NCBI GenBank assembly: GCA_021811205.1
Contig: JAJZPK010000021.1
Span: 1 to 19,841, forward strand
Length of the DNA: 19,841 nt
Direction: 5' to 3'
Origin: Pseudomonadota bacterium
GTDB taxonomy: Bacteria; Pseudomonadota; Gammaproteobacteria; Burkholderiales; JABEVD01
This document shows positions 1 to 6,918 of the stretch, in pieces (position 1 is the stretch's first letter; every line of letters begins with the position of its first letter). Position numbers and translations under genes: made by a program. Below the pieces are notes generated by a model. That model searched no databases, was not told where the DNA came from, and saw nothing but the letters and a program-made list of their open reading frames with translations.

Positions 1-472
1 TAAGCGCTTCCATGAGTTCGTCCAGCGTGCCGAAACCGCCAGGCATGACGACGTAGGCTGAGGCGAACTTGACGAACATGACCTTGCGCGCGAAGAAATG
101 CCTGAAAGTCTGGCTGATGTCCTGGTACTTGTTCGCATGCTGCTCGTGGATGAGCTGGATGTTGAGGCCTATGCTCGCGGAAGGGCCGTAGAATGCGCCC
201 TTGTTGGCCGCTTCCATGATGCCTGGCCCGCCCCCCGAGATGACGGCGAAACCGGCATCCGAAAGCAGGCGGGCGATTTTTTCGGTAAGCTTGTAATGTT
301 CGTGATCGGGACTTGTCCGCGCGCTGCCGAATATGCTGACCGCCGGATGGACCGCATTGAGGCGCTCGGTCGCTTCGAAGAATTCTGACATAATGCCGAA
401 AATGCGCCAGGATTCGCGCGCAGACCAGGGCTTTTCTGCCTTTTCCGCGGGGCGGAGAATTTTTTTGTTCAT
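1..472 (-). CDS. LOG family protein (cytokinin riboside 5'-monophosphate phosphoribohydrolase-like), 5' part
   Basis: The gene runs off the left edge; 157 codons are visible. The translation begins MNKKILRPAEKAEKPWSARE and contains SGGGPGIMEAANKGA (about residues 79-93) and PGGFGTLDEL near the edge, the paired glycine-rich motifs of the LOG/TIGR00730 Rossmann-fold family (second motif PGGxGTxxE carries catalytic residues). Members of this family hydrolyse nucleoside 5'-monophosphates to free base and ribose 5-phosphate; proteobacterial versions of this length class are about 240 residues, so roughly a third is missing. The start at 472 is preferred because related proteins carry a similar N-terminal extension (ARESWRIFGIMSEFFEATER) before the core; an internal Met in that stretch is a less likely start. 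Transcribed divergently from polA, with the two starts 13 bp apart. Family assignment is firm; the exact substrate is unknown. Confidence 0.9.
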   Translation of the reverse strand, partial: MNKKILRPAEKAEKPWSARESWRIFGIMSEFFEATERLNAVHPAVSIFGSARTSPDHEHYKLTEKIARLLSDAGFAVISGGGPGIMEAANKGAFYGPSASIGLNIQLIHEQHANKYQDISQTFRHFFARKVMFVKFASAYVVMPGGFGTLDELMEAL

Positions 473-478
473 GGTGAT
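473..478 (+). promoter_or_regulatory. Probable ribosome binding site deciding the polA start
   Basis: GGTGAT lies 7 bp before the ATG at 486. A second in-frame ATG at 471 has only a T-rich run before it and would add MVIPR, so the 486 start is preferred. Confidence 0.45.
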
Positions 479-485
479 CCCTAGG

Positions 486-3173
486 ATGAATGCCGAAGAA
501 TTGAAATCCAAAACGCTGCTGCTCGTCGACGGGTCTTCCTACCTCTATCGCGCATTTCACGCGCTGCCCGACCTGCGAAACCAGAAGAACGAGCCTACAG
601 GCGCGCTCTACGGCGTCCTCAACATGCTGCGCCGCCTGCACAAGGACGTCAAGGCAGATTATAGCGCCGTCGTCTTCGACGCCAAAGGCAAAACGTTCAG
701 GGACGAATGGTATCCGGAGTACAAGGCGCACCGTCCCCCCATGCCGGACGACCTCGCCGCCCAGATCGCCCCGCTTTTTGACGCGATCAGGGCGATAGGC
801 TGGCCGCTGGTGTCGATCGAAGGGGTGGAAGCGGACGACGTGATCGGCACGCTCGCATCCCTTGCGTCCAATGCCGGGATGAAGACGGTCGTCTCCACGG
901 GGGACAAGGACATGGCTCAGCTCGTGAACCGGCATGTCGGTCTCGTCAACACGATGAGCGAGGAATGGCTGGACGAGGAAGGGGTTTCAAAAAAATTCGG
1001 CGTGCCGCCGGATGCGATCGTCGATTATCTGGCCCTGGTGGGGGATGCGGTCGACAACGTTCCGGGGGTGGAGAAGGTGGGGCCCAAGACGGCAGTCAAA
1101 TGGCTCACCCAGTACGGCACCCTGGACAACCTGATTCAACATGCCGAAGAGATTACGGGCGTCGTGGGAGAAAACCTCAGGAAGACCCTGTCCTGGCTTC
1201 CCATGGCAAAAAAGCTCCTCACCATCAAGTGCGACCTGGAGCTCGGTCTTTCATGGGAAGACCTGAGAGAGAAGCCCAGGGACAGGGCAAGGCTCATCGA
1301 TCTCTATGGGCGATACGAATTCAGGACATGGCTGAAGGAAGTCGAATCGGCGGAAGAGCCTCGGGAAGACCCTCCCCGTGAGCAGGATGAGCCGAGTCAT
1401 GAAACGCTGCTCGAAGAATCGCATCTGGATGCCTGGCTGAAGAGGCTTGCAAAAGCTTCCCCTGCATTTCTCCATATAGAGACGACAAGCATCGAGCCGA
1501 TGGAAGCCGAAATCGTGGGCGTCGCCTTCTCGACGAAAGAGGGATCGGCCTATCTTCCCGTCGGGCATCGCTATCCGGGCTCGCCCGAACAGCTTTCTCT
1601 CGAAAAGCTGAAGGGCTTCCTCGAGTCCGAAAATTGCAGCAAGGGGGGGGTGAACGTCAAGCACATGCGGCACGTCTTTTCCAACCACGGCATCAGCCTC
1701 TCGGGAATGGATCACGACGTCGAGCTCGAATCCTACGTGCTGGAGAGCCACAGGCCGCACGATCTGGAAAGCATGGCCGAGCGCCATCTCGGCGTGAAGA
1801 AGCGCTCCAGGGAGGAAGTCGTCGGAAAGGGGGCGGGGAAAATCGGGTTCGACCAGGTCGACATCGAAACCGCATCGGCCTATGCCTGCGAGGCAGCGAG
1901 CCTTTGTCTTCGCCTCCACGATTTTCTTCATCCGCAGCTCGATGGCAAGCTTCAATCCATCTATTCGGATATCGAGATGCCCGTATCCGAAATCCTTTTC
2001 AGGATGGAGCGTTGCGGCATCCTGCTCGATTCGAGAATGCTCGGGATTCAGAGCGGCAAGATCGGGGAGAAGCTGCTCGGGCTGGAAAAGAGCGCTTTCG
2101 AGATCGCGGGCCAGCCCTTCAACCTGAATTCTCCGAAGCAGATACAGGAAATCCTCTTCGACATCCTGAAGCTTCCCGTGCGCAAGAAGACCCAGACGGG
2201 GGCGCCTTCAACCGACGAGGAAGTGCTCGAAGAACTCGCACTCGACTATCCCTTGCCCAAGATCCTGCTCGAATACAGGGGGCTCGCGAAGCTCAAATCC
2301 ACCTACACCGACAAGCTCCCCAAGATGGTCAATCCCAGGACGGGAAGGGTGCACACCACCTACGCCCAGGCGGTCGCCGTGACGGGAAGGCTCTCCAGCC
2401 TGTCCCCCAATCTGCAGAACATCCCGGCGAGGTCGGAAGAGGGAAGGAAGATCAGGGAAGCCTTCGTCGCACCGAGTGGGCATCGGCTCGTCTCCGCGGA
2501 CTATTCCCAGATCGAGCTCAGGATCATGGCGCACATCTCGAAGGACGCCGGATTGCTCGGGGCTTTCTCGAGGGGGGAGGACATCCACAGGACGACAGCC
2601 TCCGAAATTTTCGGCGTGCCGCCCAACGAAGTCTCTTCAGAACAGCGCCGCTACGCGAAGGTGATCAATTTCGGCCTCATCTACGGCATGTCCGTTTTCG
2701 GGCTCGCCTCCCAGCTCGGGATGGAGCGCTCATCCGCCCAGGTCTACATCGACCGCTATTTCTCGAAGTATCCGGGGGTCGCCGACTACATGCGGAACAC
2801 AAGGGAAGAAGCGAAGAAAAACGGGTATGTCGAGACGGTATTCGGCAGGAGGTTGTGGCTGCCCGAAATCAAGAGTTCGAACGGGGGAAGACGTGCTGCT
2901 GCCGAGCGCGCCGCGATCAATGCGCCGATGCAGGGAACTGCTGCGGACCTCGTCAAGCGGGCGATGATCTCCGTGCAGGCATGGCTTGATGACTCCAGGC
3001 TCGATTCCAGGCTGATCATGCAGGTGCACGACGAACTGGTGCTGGAAGTGCCGGAATCCGAGCTCGATATCGTCATGGAGAAACTCCCTGAGCTGATGGA
3101 AGGGGCAGCCTCCCTTTCCGTTCCGCTTCTCGTCGACTGCGGTTCCGGACTCAACTGGGACGAGGCGCACTGA
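486..3173 (+). CDS. polA: DNA polymerase I with a degenerate 3'-5' exonuclease site
   Basis: 895 residues (E. coli 928). It should fill gaps and remove RNA primers or damaged strands during replication and repair. The 5' nuclease part (about 8-290) opens with LLLVDGSSYLYRAFHA and has GVEADDVIGTLA, STGDKDMAQLV and LVGDAVDNVPGVEKVGPKTA. The polymerase part (about 500-895) has motif A DYSQIELR (Asp672), the O-helix RRYAKVINFGLIYG (Arg721, Lys725, Tyr733) and motif C VHDE (848-850), all intact. The middle exonuclease-like domain (about 310-490) still aligns along its length but its active site is broken: E. coli Asp355, Asp424 and Asp501 correspond to His330, Met394 and Ala470, while Glu357 (Glu332) and Tyr497 (Tyr466) remain. 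Polymerase and 5' nuclease should work; proofreading probably does not. Its stop overlaps the next start by one base. Confidence 0.97.
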   Translation: MNAEELKSKTLLLVDGSSYLYRAFHALPDLRNQKNEPTGALYGVLNMLRRLHKDVKADYSAVVFDAKGKTFRDEWYPEYKAHRPPMPDDLAAQIAPLFDAIRAIGWPLVSIEGVEADDVIGTLASLASNAGMKTVVSTGDKDMAQLVNRHVGLVNTMSEEWLDEEGVSKKFGVPPDAIVDYLALVGDAVDNVPGVEKVGPKTAVKWLTQYGTLDNLIQHAEEITGVVGENLRKTLSWLPMAKKLLTIKCDLELGLSWEDLREKPRDRARLIDLYGRYEFRTWLKEVESAEEPREDPPREQDEPSHETLLEESHLDAWLKRLAKASPAFLHIETTSIEPMEAEIVGVAFSTKEGSAYLPVGHRYPGSPEQLSLEKLKGFLESENCSKGGVNVKHMRHVFSNHGISLSGMDHDVELESYVLESHRPHDLESMAERHLGVKKRSREEVVGKGAGKIGFDQVDIETASAYACEAASLCLRLHDFLHPQLDGKLQSIYSDIEMPVSEILFRMERCGILLDSRMLGIQSGKIGEKLLGLEKSAFEIAGQPFNLNSPKQIQEILFDILKLPVRKKTQTGAPSTDEEVLEELALDYPLPKILLEYRGLAKLKSTYTDKLPKMVNPRTGRVHTTYAQAVAVTGRLSSLSPNLQNIPARSEEGRKIREAFVAPSGHRLVSADYSQIELRIMAHISKDAGLLGAFSRGEDIHRTTASEIFGVPPNEVSSEQRRYAKVINFGLIYGMSVFGLASQLGMERSSAQVYIDRYFSKYPGVADYMRNTREEAKKNGYVETVFGRRLWLPEIKSSNGGRRAAAERAAINAPMQGTAADLVKRAMISVQAWLDDSRLDSRLIMQVHDELVLEVPESELDIVMEKLPELMEGAASLSVPLLVDCGSGLNWDEAH

Positions 3174-3514
3174 TGAAGCTCGAAAAATCTGCGAAGGCAT
3201 GGGGAAGCCCGGATTTCCAGAGGGTGTTCAAGCAGGAAATCGCGGATAATTCGGCAGGTCTCCCGCTCCAGCAAGGGCTTTCCTCTTCGAGCTATGCATT
3301 GACGGACAGGATCGATGCGATGATCATCGGTTCGATGGAAGAGGAGGGGGTTCTGAAGCTGAAGGCTGGAATATTCTTCGAAGGTGTCCTGGGGGGATGC
3401 AGCTGCGCGGACGATCCTACCCCTGTCGAGAGGCAGAGCGAATACTGCGAGATGCTGATCGAAATAGACGGGAAGACGGGGGAAGCCACCGCCTCCGTTT
3501 CGAGCGGCTCATGA
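3173..3514 (+). CDS. Conserved-looking hypothetical protein with CxC motif, coupled to polA
   Basis: 113 residues. The ATG shares one base with the polA stop (TGATG), so it is probably translated by coupling. I do not recognise a named domain. The N-terminal half is polar and looks soluble (MKLEKSAKAWGSPDFQRVF); the C-terminal half has a hydrophobic strand-like stretch LKLKAGIFFEGVLGG followed by CSCADDPTPVE and a third cysteine in SEYCEMLIEID, then a Thr/Ser-rich strand at the end. The CxC plus a nearby Cys could hold a metal or form a disulphide, but this is a guess. There is no signal peptide or transmembrane helix, so a cytosolic location is likely. It overlaps the next gene by 4 bp, and the pair appears to be a unit. 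Codon use resembles polA, so it is probably native. Confidence 0.75.
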   Translation: MKLEKSAKAWGSPDFQRVFKQEIADNSAGLPLQQGLSSSSYALTDRIDAMIIGSMEEEGVLKLKAGIFFEGVLGGCSCADDPTPVERQSEYCEMLIEIDGKTGEATASVSSGS

Positions 3515-3909
3515 AAAGCGGCATAAAAGCGGAAGTCGAATTCTCCTTCAAGGGCGAGAATTACGCACTTTCATCGCATGTCGATCTCGACGAAATGCTT
3601 TCAAGATTCGACATCTTGCCTTCATTTCATGCGATCATCGCCAAAAACAACGACATCGACACCTATTCCTATCTTTATGAAGTGATGCTGGAAGCAGACC
3701 TGGGCTTTTCCGATGCGACAGGGCTCGCATCGGGATTCCTGAAGGATGGCCGTTTCGACATGGAAGGCTTTTCGGAGAAGTGGAAAGAGGACAGGGTGCT
3801 GAATCTGTTGCGGCCGATCGCGAAAAGGATCATGGATGCAGACCTCGATTCGGACCCGATGCTCAGGGAGGCGATGATGGAAGCCTACAGGCTGGGCAAA
3901 GGCGGCTGA
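3511..3909 (+). CDS. Hypothetical protein, second gene of a coupled pair after polA
   Basis: 132 residues. The start is placed at 3511 because the ATG overlaps the preceding stop as ATGA; an upstream in-frame ATG at 3397 lies deep inside the previous gene. The protein is acidic and soluble-looking, starts MKSGIKAEVEFSFKGENYAL with two likely beta strands (a short hairpin of the kind found at the start of small ligand or nucleic-acid binding folds), followed by mostly helical sequence rich in Met, Asp and Glu (for example DADLDSDPMLREAMMEAYRL near the C-terminus). No catalytic motif, Cys or membrane segment is evident. I do not recognise the family. The tight overlap with its neighbour suggests that the two products act together or need fixed stoichiometry. 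Confidence 0.75.
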   Translation: MKSGIKAEVEFSFKGENYALSSHVDLDEMLSRFDILPSFHAIIAKNNDIDTYSYLYEVMLEADLGFSDATGLASGFLKDGRFDMEGFSEKWKEDRVLNLLRPIAKRIMDADLDSDPMLREAMMEAYRLGKGG

Positions 3910-4086
3910 GCCCTTTCGGCTGCTTGGTGCCATTTGCCGTCATTGCTAGCTTGAAACTAACTGACAGCAGCGAATCTGAGTCGGGTCTCCACTGGTGGTT
4001 CTGCGCCCGAGTCATTCAAGCGCCTGCATGCCTCTGAAACCGCTCCTCTGACTGTGCGAGAATTCGACCACCGAGGCATAATTCCT

Positions 4087-4347
4087 TTACGTGGTGCAGT
4101 TAAATGCAACCCCAAGAAGTACTGCTATCGCAGTCCAGCACGCGGCTCTCTTATTAAGGGTGGCCGTCTCAGTAACAACCTGTATTGTTGCGCATAACCA
4201 TGCCCTATCTTGCATCTGTATATCGCCTGAATCTTGGCCACCGGCAGGATCAATGGGGATAATACTTGACCTATACCATAGATAAGCCGCCCATAATCCA
4301 GATCCAGCGCTCACTATTGCAAGAATCACGTGGGTTATGCCGATCAC
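4087..4347 (-). CDS. Small membrane protein of unknown function, two predicted helices
   Basis: 86 residues. Starts MIGITHVILAIVSAGSGLWA, a hydrophobic segment (about 3-27) that looks like a first transmembrane helix rather than a cleaved signal; a polar middle of about 40 residues (DPAGGQDSGDIQMQD) and a second hydrophobic segment near the C-terminus (WTAIAVLLGVAF, about 71-82) follow. A hairpin in the inner membrane with the polar loop on one side is the simplest topology. The ATG overlaps the stop of the preceding secreted-protein gene by 4 bp (ATGA), so the two are translated together. Family not recognised. GC is low, as for its partner. Function unknown; by position it may anchor, export or modulate the secreted partner. 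Confidence 0.65.
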   Translation of the reverse strand: MIGITHVILAIVSAGSGLWAAYLWYRSSIIPIDPAGGQDSGDIQMQDRAWLCATIQVVTETATLNKRAACWTAIAVLLGVAFNCTT

Positions 4348-5363
4348 AGTGCTCCTTTGTAAATTTGGTCCACAGAGTGCGCTATATCTGATAGGTGTTG
4401 CTCACCTTCAGTTGAGCTTATAGTGTCGTTATCGATGGCCTGATGAATCTTTGGCAATATTGCTTTATAGTCAATCGTCACGTGTTCTATGCGGCTCAAC
4501 GCCCCTTGGTGCCAATATTCGGCTTGTTGCAAGCAGGTTGTTTGGCTGGGGCCAGCAGTGCATGCTTCTCTTCGCACTTCGAACAGTGCTGAGAGACGTT
4601 TGGGATACTCGGCCAGACGCTGGCTCAGGTCCTTTTCACTGCTGTATTCCGTCTTCTTTAAGGCGTCTATGTCATTTATCATCTGATCGCGGTTGTATTT
4701 ATCATTTTCGATGCTGATGGCACAGTTCTGCCAACGCCACAATGGTACGTGACGGGCGGCCAAGGGTTTAATAGTGTCTAAGCATTTTTGATAGCCCATA
4801 CGACGATGTGTATACCAGTCGCTTACTCTTTTGACATGCTGAATACGCTCATTGCCCCAATTCATAAACTTTTGTAAGTCTTTGGTCATCTGTGCAAACA
4901 TAGCATTATCATTGGCAACGGCCTGGTCAGATAACCATATCTTATGCAAGTTCTCCGCTGTTTGGCTGACAGATGCGAATACCTGCTGATACTCCAGTTG
5001 GCTCATGGATTGAAATACCTCGGTGTTATTGCCGTAACTAATAGTCAAAAGTGCACCTTGGAGCGTACCGATCAAATTTTGGGGATGCTCAAGTATTCCC
5101 TGATCCAGCTGCAACGAAACCCCACCTTGGTACAAACTCCCAGTAACGTTGCGTACAACATCTTGTGTTCGAAGCCCATTTTGACCAAATGCAACCACTT
5201 CAAATGTTCCGCTCAGGTGACCAGCTGGTGCCTCAACAAGATGCAGCGTATCCAATTCCAGTTGACCGATTCTTGCTACAAAGAGTGGTGAAATCGTGGC
5301 GGAATGGGCTGCGATGCTCATAAGCAATGCGCACGACACAAAAAAATGTCGCAAAACAATCAT
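4344..5363 (-). CDS. Secreted (periplasmic or exported) protein of unknown function
   Basis: 339 residues from the ATG at 5363. This start is chosen over an upstream one because it gives a clear signal peptide (MIVLRHFFVSCALLMSIAAH, cleavage near residues 21-22) and has a strong GGGAGG ribosome site 5 bases before it. After the signal, about 100 residues look beta-rich (ATISPLFVARIGQLELDTLH, then Gly/Asn-rich strands), followed by a long helical part with many Gln, His and charged residues (about 130-339). Four cysteines in the helical half (in YQKCLD, WQNCAIS, REACTAG and TTCLQQ) could form two disulphides, fitting an oxidising compartment. No enzyme motif is recognised. It is the first gene of a two-gene unit with the small membrane protein. 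Base composition is well below that of the neighbours, which suggests horizontal transfer. Confidence 0.75.
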   Translation of the reverse strand: MIVLRHFFVSCALLMSIAAHSATISPLFVARIGQLELDTLHLVEAPAGHLSGTFEVVAFGQNGLRTQDVVRNVTGSLYQGGVSLQLDQGILEHPQNLIGTLQGALLTISYGNNTEVFQSMSQLEYQQVFASVSQTAENLHKIWLSDQAVANDNAMFAQMTKDLQKFMNWGNERIQHVKRVSDWYTHRRMGYQKCLDTIKPLAARHVPLWRWQNCAISIENDKYNRDQMINDIDALKKTEYSSEKDLSQRLAEYPKRLSALFEVRREACTAGPSQTTCLQQAEYWHQGALSRIEHVTIDYKAILPKIHQAIDNDTISSTEGEQHLSDIAHSVDQIYKGAL

Positions 5364-5368
5364 AGATG

Positions 5369-5374
5369 CCTCCC
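5369..5374 (-). promoter_or_regulatory. Strong ribosome binding site of the secreted-protein gene
   Basis: GGGAGG on the minus strand, 5 bases before the ATG at 5363. It supports that ATG over the longer open frame beginning at 5480. Confidence 0.7.
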
Positions 5375-5591
5375 TCTTCCCTTGATCCATACGATGATGC
5401 TTTGTAATTAGTGATTCTTGCACAAGGTGATCGCAAAAAACCACGAAAATCTGACATGGCCACCCTCCAGCCGGTATCAAGTATCCTTAAATGGCGACTT
5501 AATGCAGATAACCTCAGTAACTTTATCGCGGATAGAGCGTCAGCTTAGGGCACGGAAAAGCCTCCCGGTCTGGCAACCACGAGCCACGACA

Positions 5592-5616
5592 AAACGCGCT
5601 GCGCAGCCCCTATTTC
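5592..5616 (+). repeat. Imperfect direct repeat, left copy, flanking hicBA
   Basis: 25 bp matching 6126-6150 at 21 of 25 positions; the first nine bases AAACGCGCT are identical. It contains the perfect palindrome GCTGCGCAGC. Possibly an intergenic repeat family or an insertion scar around the toxin-antitoxin pair. Confidence 0.45.
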
Positions 5617-5628
5617 CCCACGGACTCG

Positions 5629-5658
5629 TTAGAACTTCCGGCGACCTTTTGCTATGAT
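5629..5658 (+). promoter_or_regulatory. Probable sigma70 promoter of hicBA
   Basis: TTAGAA (5629-5634) and TATGAT (5653-5658) are separated by 18 bp; TGC directly before the -10 box makes it an extended -10. It lies 22 bp before the hicB start. HicB antitoxins commonly repress their own promoter, but no operator palindrome was evident here. Confidence 0.5.
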
Positions 5659-5679
5659 GTCAGCCAAGGAGATGAGGTC

Positions 5680-5892
5680 ATGAATTCAACTTATACTGCC
5701 ATAATCAAACAAGAATCCGATTGTTGGATTGGCTGGATTGAAGAAGTGCCTGGCGTAAATTGCCAAGAGTCTTCGCGCGAGAAATTATTGGAATCTCTCC
5801 GGGAAACCTTGATCGAGGCAATCGAATTAAACCGTGCAGATGCGCTGGAAGCCGTCGGCAACAATTTCGAAGAGCTATCGATAGCCGTATGA
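5680..5892 (+). CDS. hicB: HicB-family antitoxin
   Basis: 70 residues. Residues 1-50 fit the HicB partial RNase H fold: strands with YTAIIKQESDCWIGWIEEVP, the PGV turn, then helix SREKLLESLRETLIEAIEL. It should bind and neutralise the HicA mRNA interferase encoded next to it. The C-terminus (NNFEELSIAV) is too short for the extra ribbon-helix-helix or HTH DNA-binding domain of longer HicB proteins, so autoregulation, if any, would need another arrangement. A good ribosome site AAGGAG and a second GAGG precede the ATG. The gene lies upstream of hicA and overlaps it by 4 bp, the order antitoxin then toxin. The pair stands alone next to a low-GC segment, consistent with lateral acquisition. Confidence 0.88.
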   Translation: MNSTYTAIIKQESDCWIGWIEEVPGVNCQESSREKLLESLRETLIEAIELNRADALEAVGNNFEELSIAV

Positions 5893-6083
5893 AACGGCGA
5901 GATTTACTCGCTCATCTCACTACACATGGATGCGTTCTGCTCCGCGAAGGCGGCAGCCACTCGTGGTGGTGTCACAAAAGCACAAACAGGCGGAGTGCCG
6001 TTCCAAGGCATAAAGAGATCAATAATCTCCTGGCAGTTAAAATTTGCCGTGACCTTGGCGTTCCTGAACCAAAGAAGCTCTGA
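5889..6083 (+). CDS. hicA: HicA-family mRNA interferase toxin
   Basis: 64 residues, the usual length for HicA. The dsRBD-like fold is visible: MKRRDLLAHLTTHGCVLLRE (helix and first strand), the GGSH motif with the expected catalytic histidine at residue 24, a strand SHSWWCHKSTNRRSAVPRH, and the C-terminal helix LLAVKICRDLGV. HicA cleaves mRNA and arrests growth unless bound by HicB. The ATG overlaps the hicB stop as ATGA, so the toxin is made only after translation of the antitoxin. The catalytic histidine is present, so the toxin may be active. It has no ribosome site of its own that I can see apart from coupling. Confidence 0.88.
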   Translation: MKRRDLLAHLTTHGCVLLREGGSHSWWCHKSTNRRSAVPRHKEINNLLAVKICRDLGVPEPKKL

Positions 6084-6408
6084 ATGAGGCATCCGGTTTT
6101 CAGCGCTTCCCCTATGCCGCAGGCCAAACGCGCTACGCAGTCCTGATTTCATCCTGCACGATGATGGTCGAGCGCCCGCACAAGGCCAAGGGGACTTCGT
6201 CTTGCCAGTCTCATGCCGCGAGAACGCATCGACTCCCCCCCTCGGCATTTCCCGCCCATTCATACAGGCCGATCGATCCGAATAACGCTATATTCTGAAG
6301 ATGGCAAGAACGAAGTTGCATTTCAGGAGTCATATTGCTTCGAGTTCACGAAAAAGGAGCTTGAATTGCCTGCCGCATCGTTATCCATCCAGAACTTGAA
6401 GGAAAATA
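6084..6408. other. Intergenic region between hicBA and the psiE-like gene
   Basis: 325 bp. It contains the right copy of the direct repeat (6126-6150) and, just before 6409, the ribosome site AAGGAAA of the psiE-like gene. Open frames on both strands show no recognisable protein or start signals. No clear rho-independent terminator was seen after hicA. Confidence 0.6.
6126..6150 (+). repeat. Imperfect direct repeat, right copy, flanking hicBA
   Basis: Matches 5592-5616 at 21 of 25 positions, same orientation, 534 bp apart. See the left copy. Confidence 0.45.
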
Positions 6409-6885
6409 ATGGAAGAGCCGGATCCTTCTGACGAATTGTTGCCCCAGGCGCATCTTTTGGATGCGAAGGCGCGCATTCTCCGCTTCTACGGGAAAACGAT
6501 TGATGTCATCGTCATTTTCCTCATACTGATCATGCTGCTGACCTTGATCGTGGCATCCATCGGCGTATTGAGCGATCTCTTTTATGCGCTGCGAAAATTT
6601 CGCCATGAGGAAGCCATTCACACGCTGGTCATCGCGATTCTTTCGGTATTCATTCTCATCGAACTGTTCCGAACCTTCACGGATTATCTGGAACGCCATC
6701 GAATCAGGATGCGCGTTCTAACCGAGGTGGCGACCGTCATTATTCTGAGGGAAACTTTCGTGGGGCTTTATGAGCACACTTTGCCCTGGCAGGAGGTTAT
6801 CGCGCTGGCGATCATGCTCGCGGTACTGATGTCGGCAAGAATTGCAGCCATATATTTCTCCCCGGGCAAGAATCCCCTGGACTGA
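6409..6885 (+). CDS. PsiE-family (phosphate-starvation-inducible E-like) membrane protein
   Basis: 158 residues with four predicted transmembrane helices at about 31-57, 70-90, 101-120 and 127-149. The segment IELFRTFTDYLERHRI and the following VLTEVATVIILRETFVGLYE are the signature of the PsiE family (PF06146). In E. coli, PsiE is induced on phosphate starvation and controlled by PhoB and cAMP-CRP, but its molecular role is not known. A ribosome site AAGGAAA precedes the ATG. The following DUF123 gene begins 33 bp downstream on the same strand. No Pho box was identified upstream. Function cannot be stated beyond an inner-membrane protein, possibly linked to phosphate. Confidence 0.88.
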   Translation: MEEPDPSDELLPQAHLLDAKARILRFYGKTIDVIVIFLILIMLLTLIVASIGVLSDLFYALRKFRHEEAIHTLVIAILSVFILIELFRTFTDYLERHRIRMRVLTEVATVIILRETFVGLYEHTLPWQEVIALAIMLAVLMSARIAAIYFSPGKNPLD

Positions 6886-6918
6886 CGGCTGCTTTGTTTC
6901 TCCCTGAAGTAAACAAGA

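Larger units (their letters stand above)
4087..5363 (-). other. Lower-GC two-gene segment, probably acquired
   Basis: Two lines counted here give 45-47% GC, against about 58% in a polA line. Codon choice is also more AT-rich. No integrase, transposase, tRNA or convincing attachment repeat was found at the edges. The 177 bp between 3909 and 4087 hold no gene I can support. Confidence 0.55.
5364..5679. other. Intergenic region between the secreted-protein gene and hicBA
   Basis: 316 bp between divergent units. It holds the ribosome site of the minus-strand gene at its left end, one copy of an imperfect direct repeat (5592-5616) and the likely hicBA promoter (5629-5658). Short open frames here show no family resemblance or ribosome site. 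Nothing else is supported. Confidence 0.6.

Noticed and set aside
1251..1955. Long open frames on the minus strand and in other + frames inside polA
   Set aside because: They are shadows of a well-supported gene: Arg/Pro/Gly-rich or low-complexity translations, no ribosome sites and no family resemblance.
3901..3935. Possible terminator after the two genes following polA (AGCC-loop-GGCT)
   Set aside because: Only a 4-bp stem and no T-run.
3780..4037. Open frame crossing the end of the 3511-3909 gene
   Set aside because: It overlaps a better-supported gene in another frame and its tail shows no recognisable protein.
5628..6408. hicBA as an integron gene cassette (GTTAGAAC at 5628 looks like an attC core end)
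   Set aside because: The seventh base does not fit GTTRRRY, no matching partner core site was found after hicA, and no integrase gene is present.
6213..6431. 72-codon frame upstream of the psiE-like gene
   Set aside because: No ribosome site, overlaps the psiE-like start and has no recognisable features.
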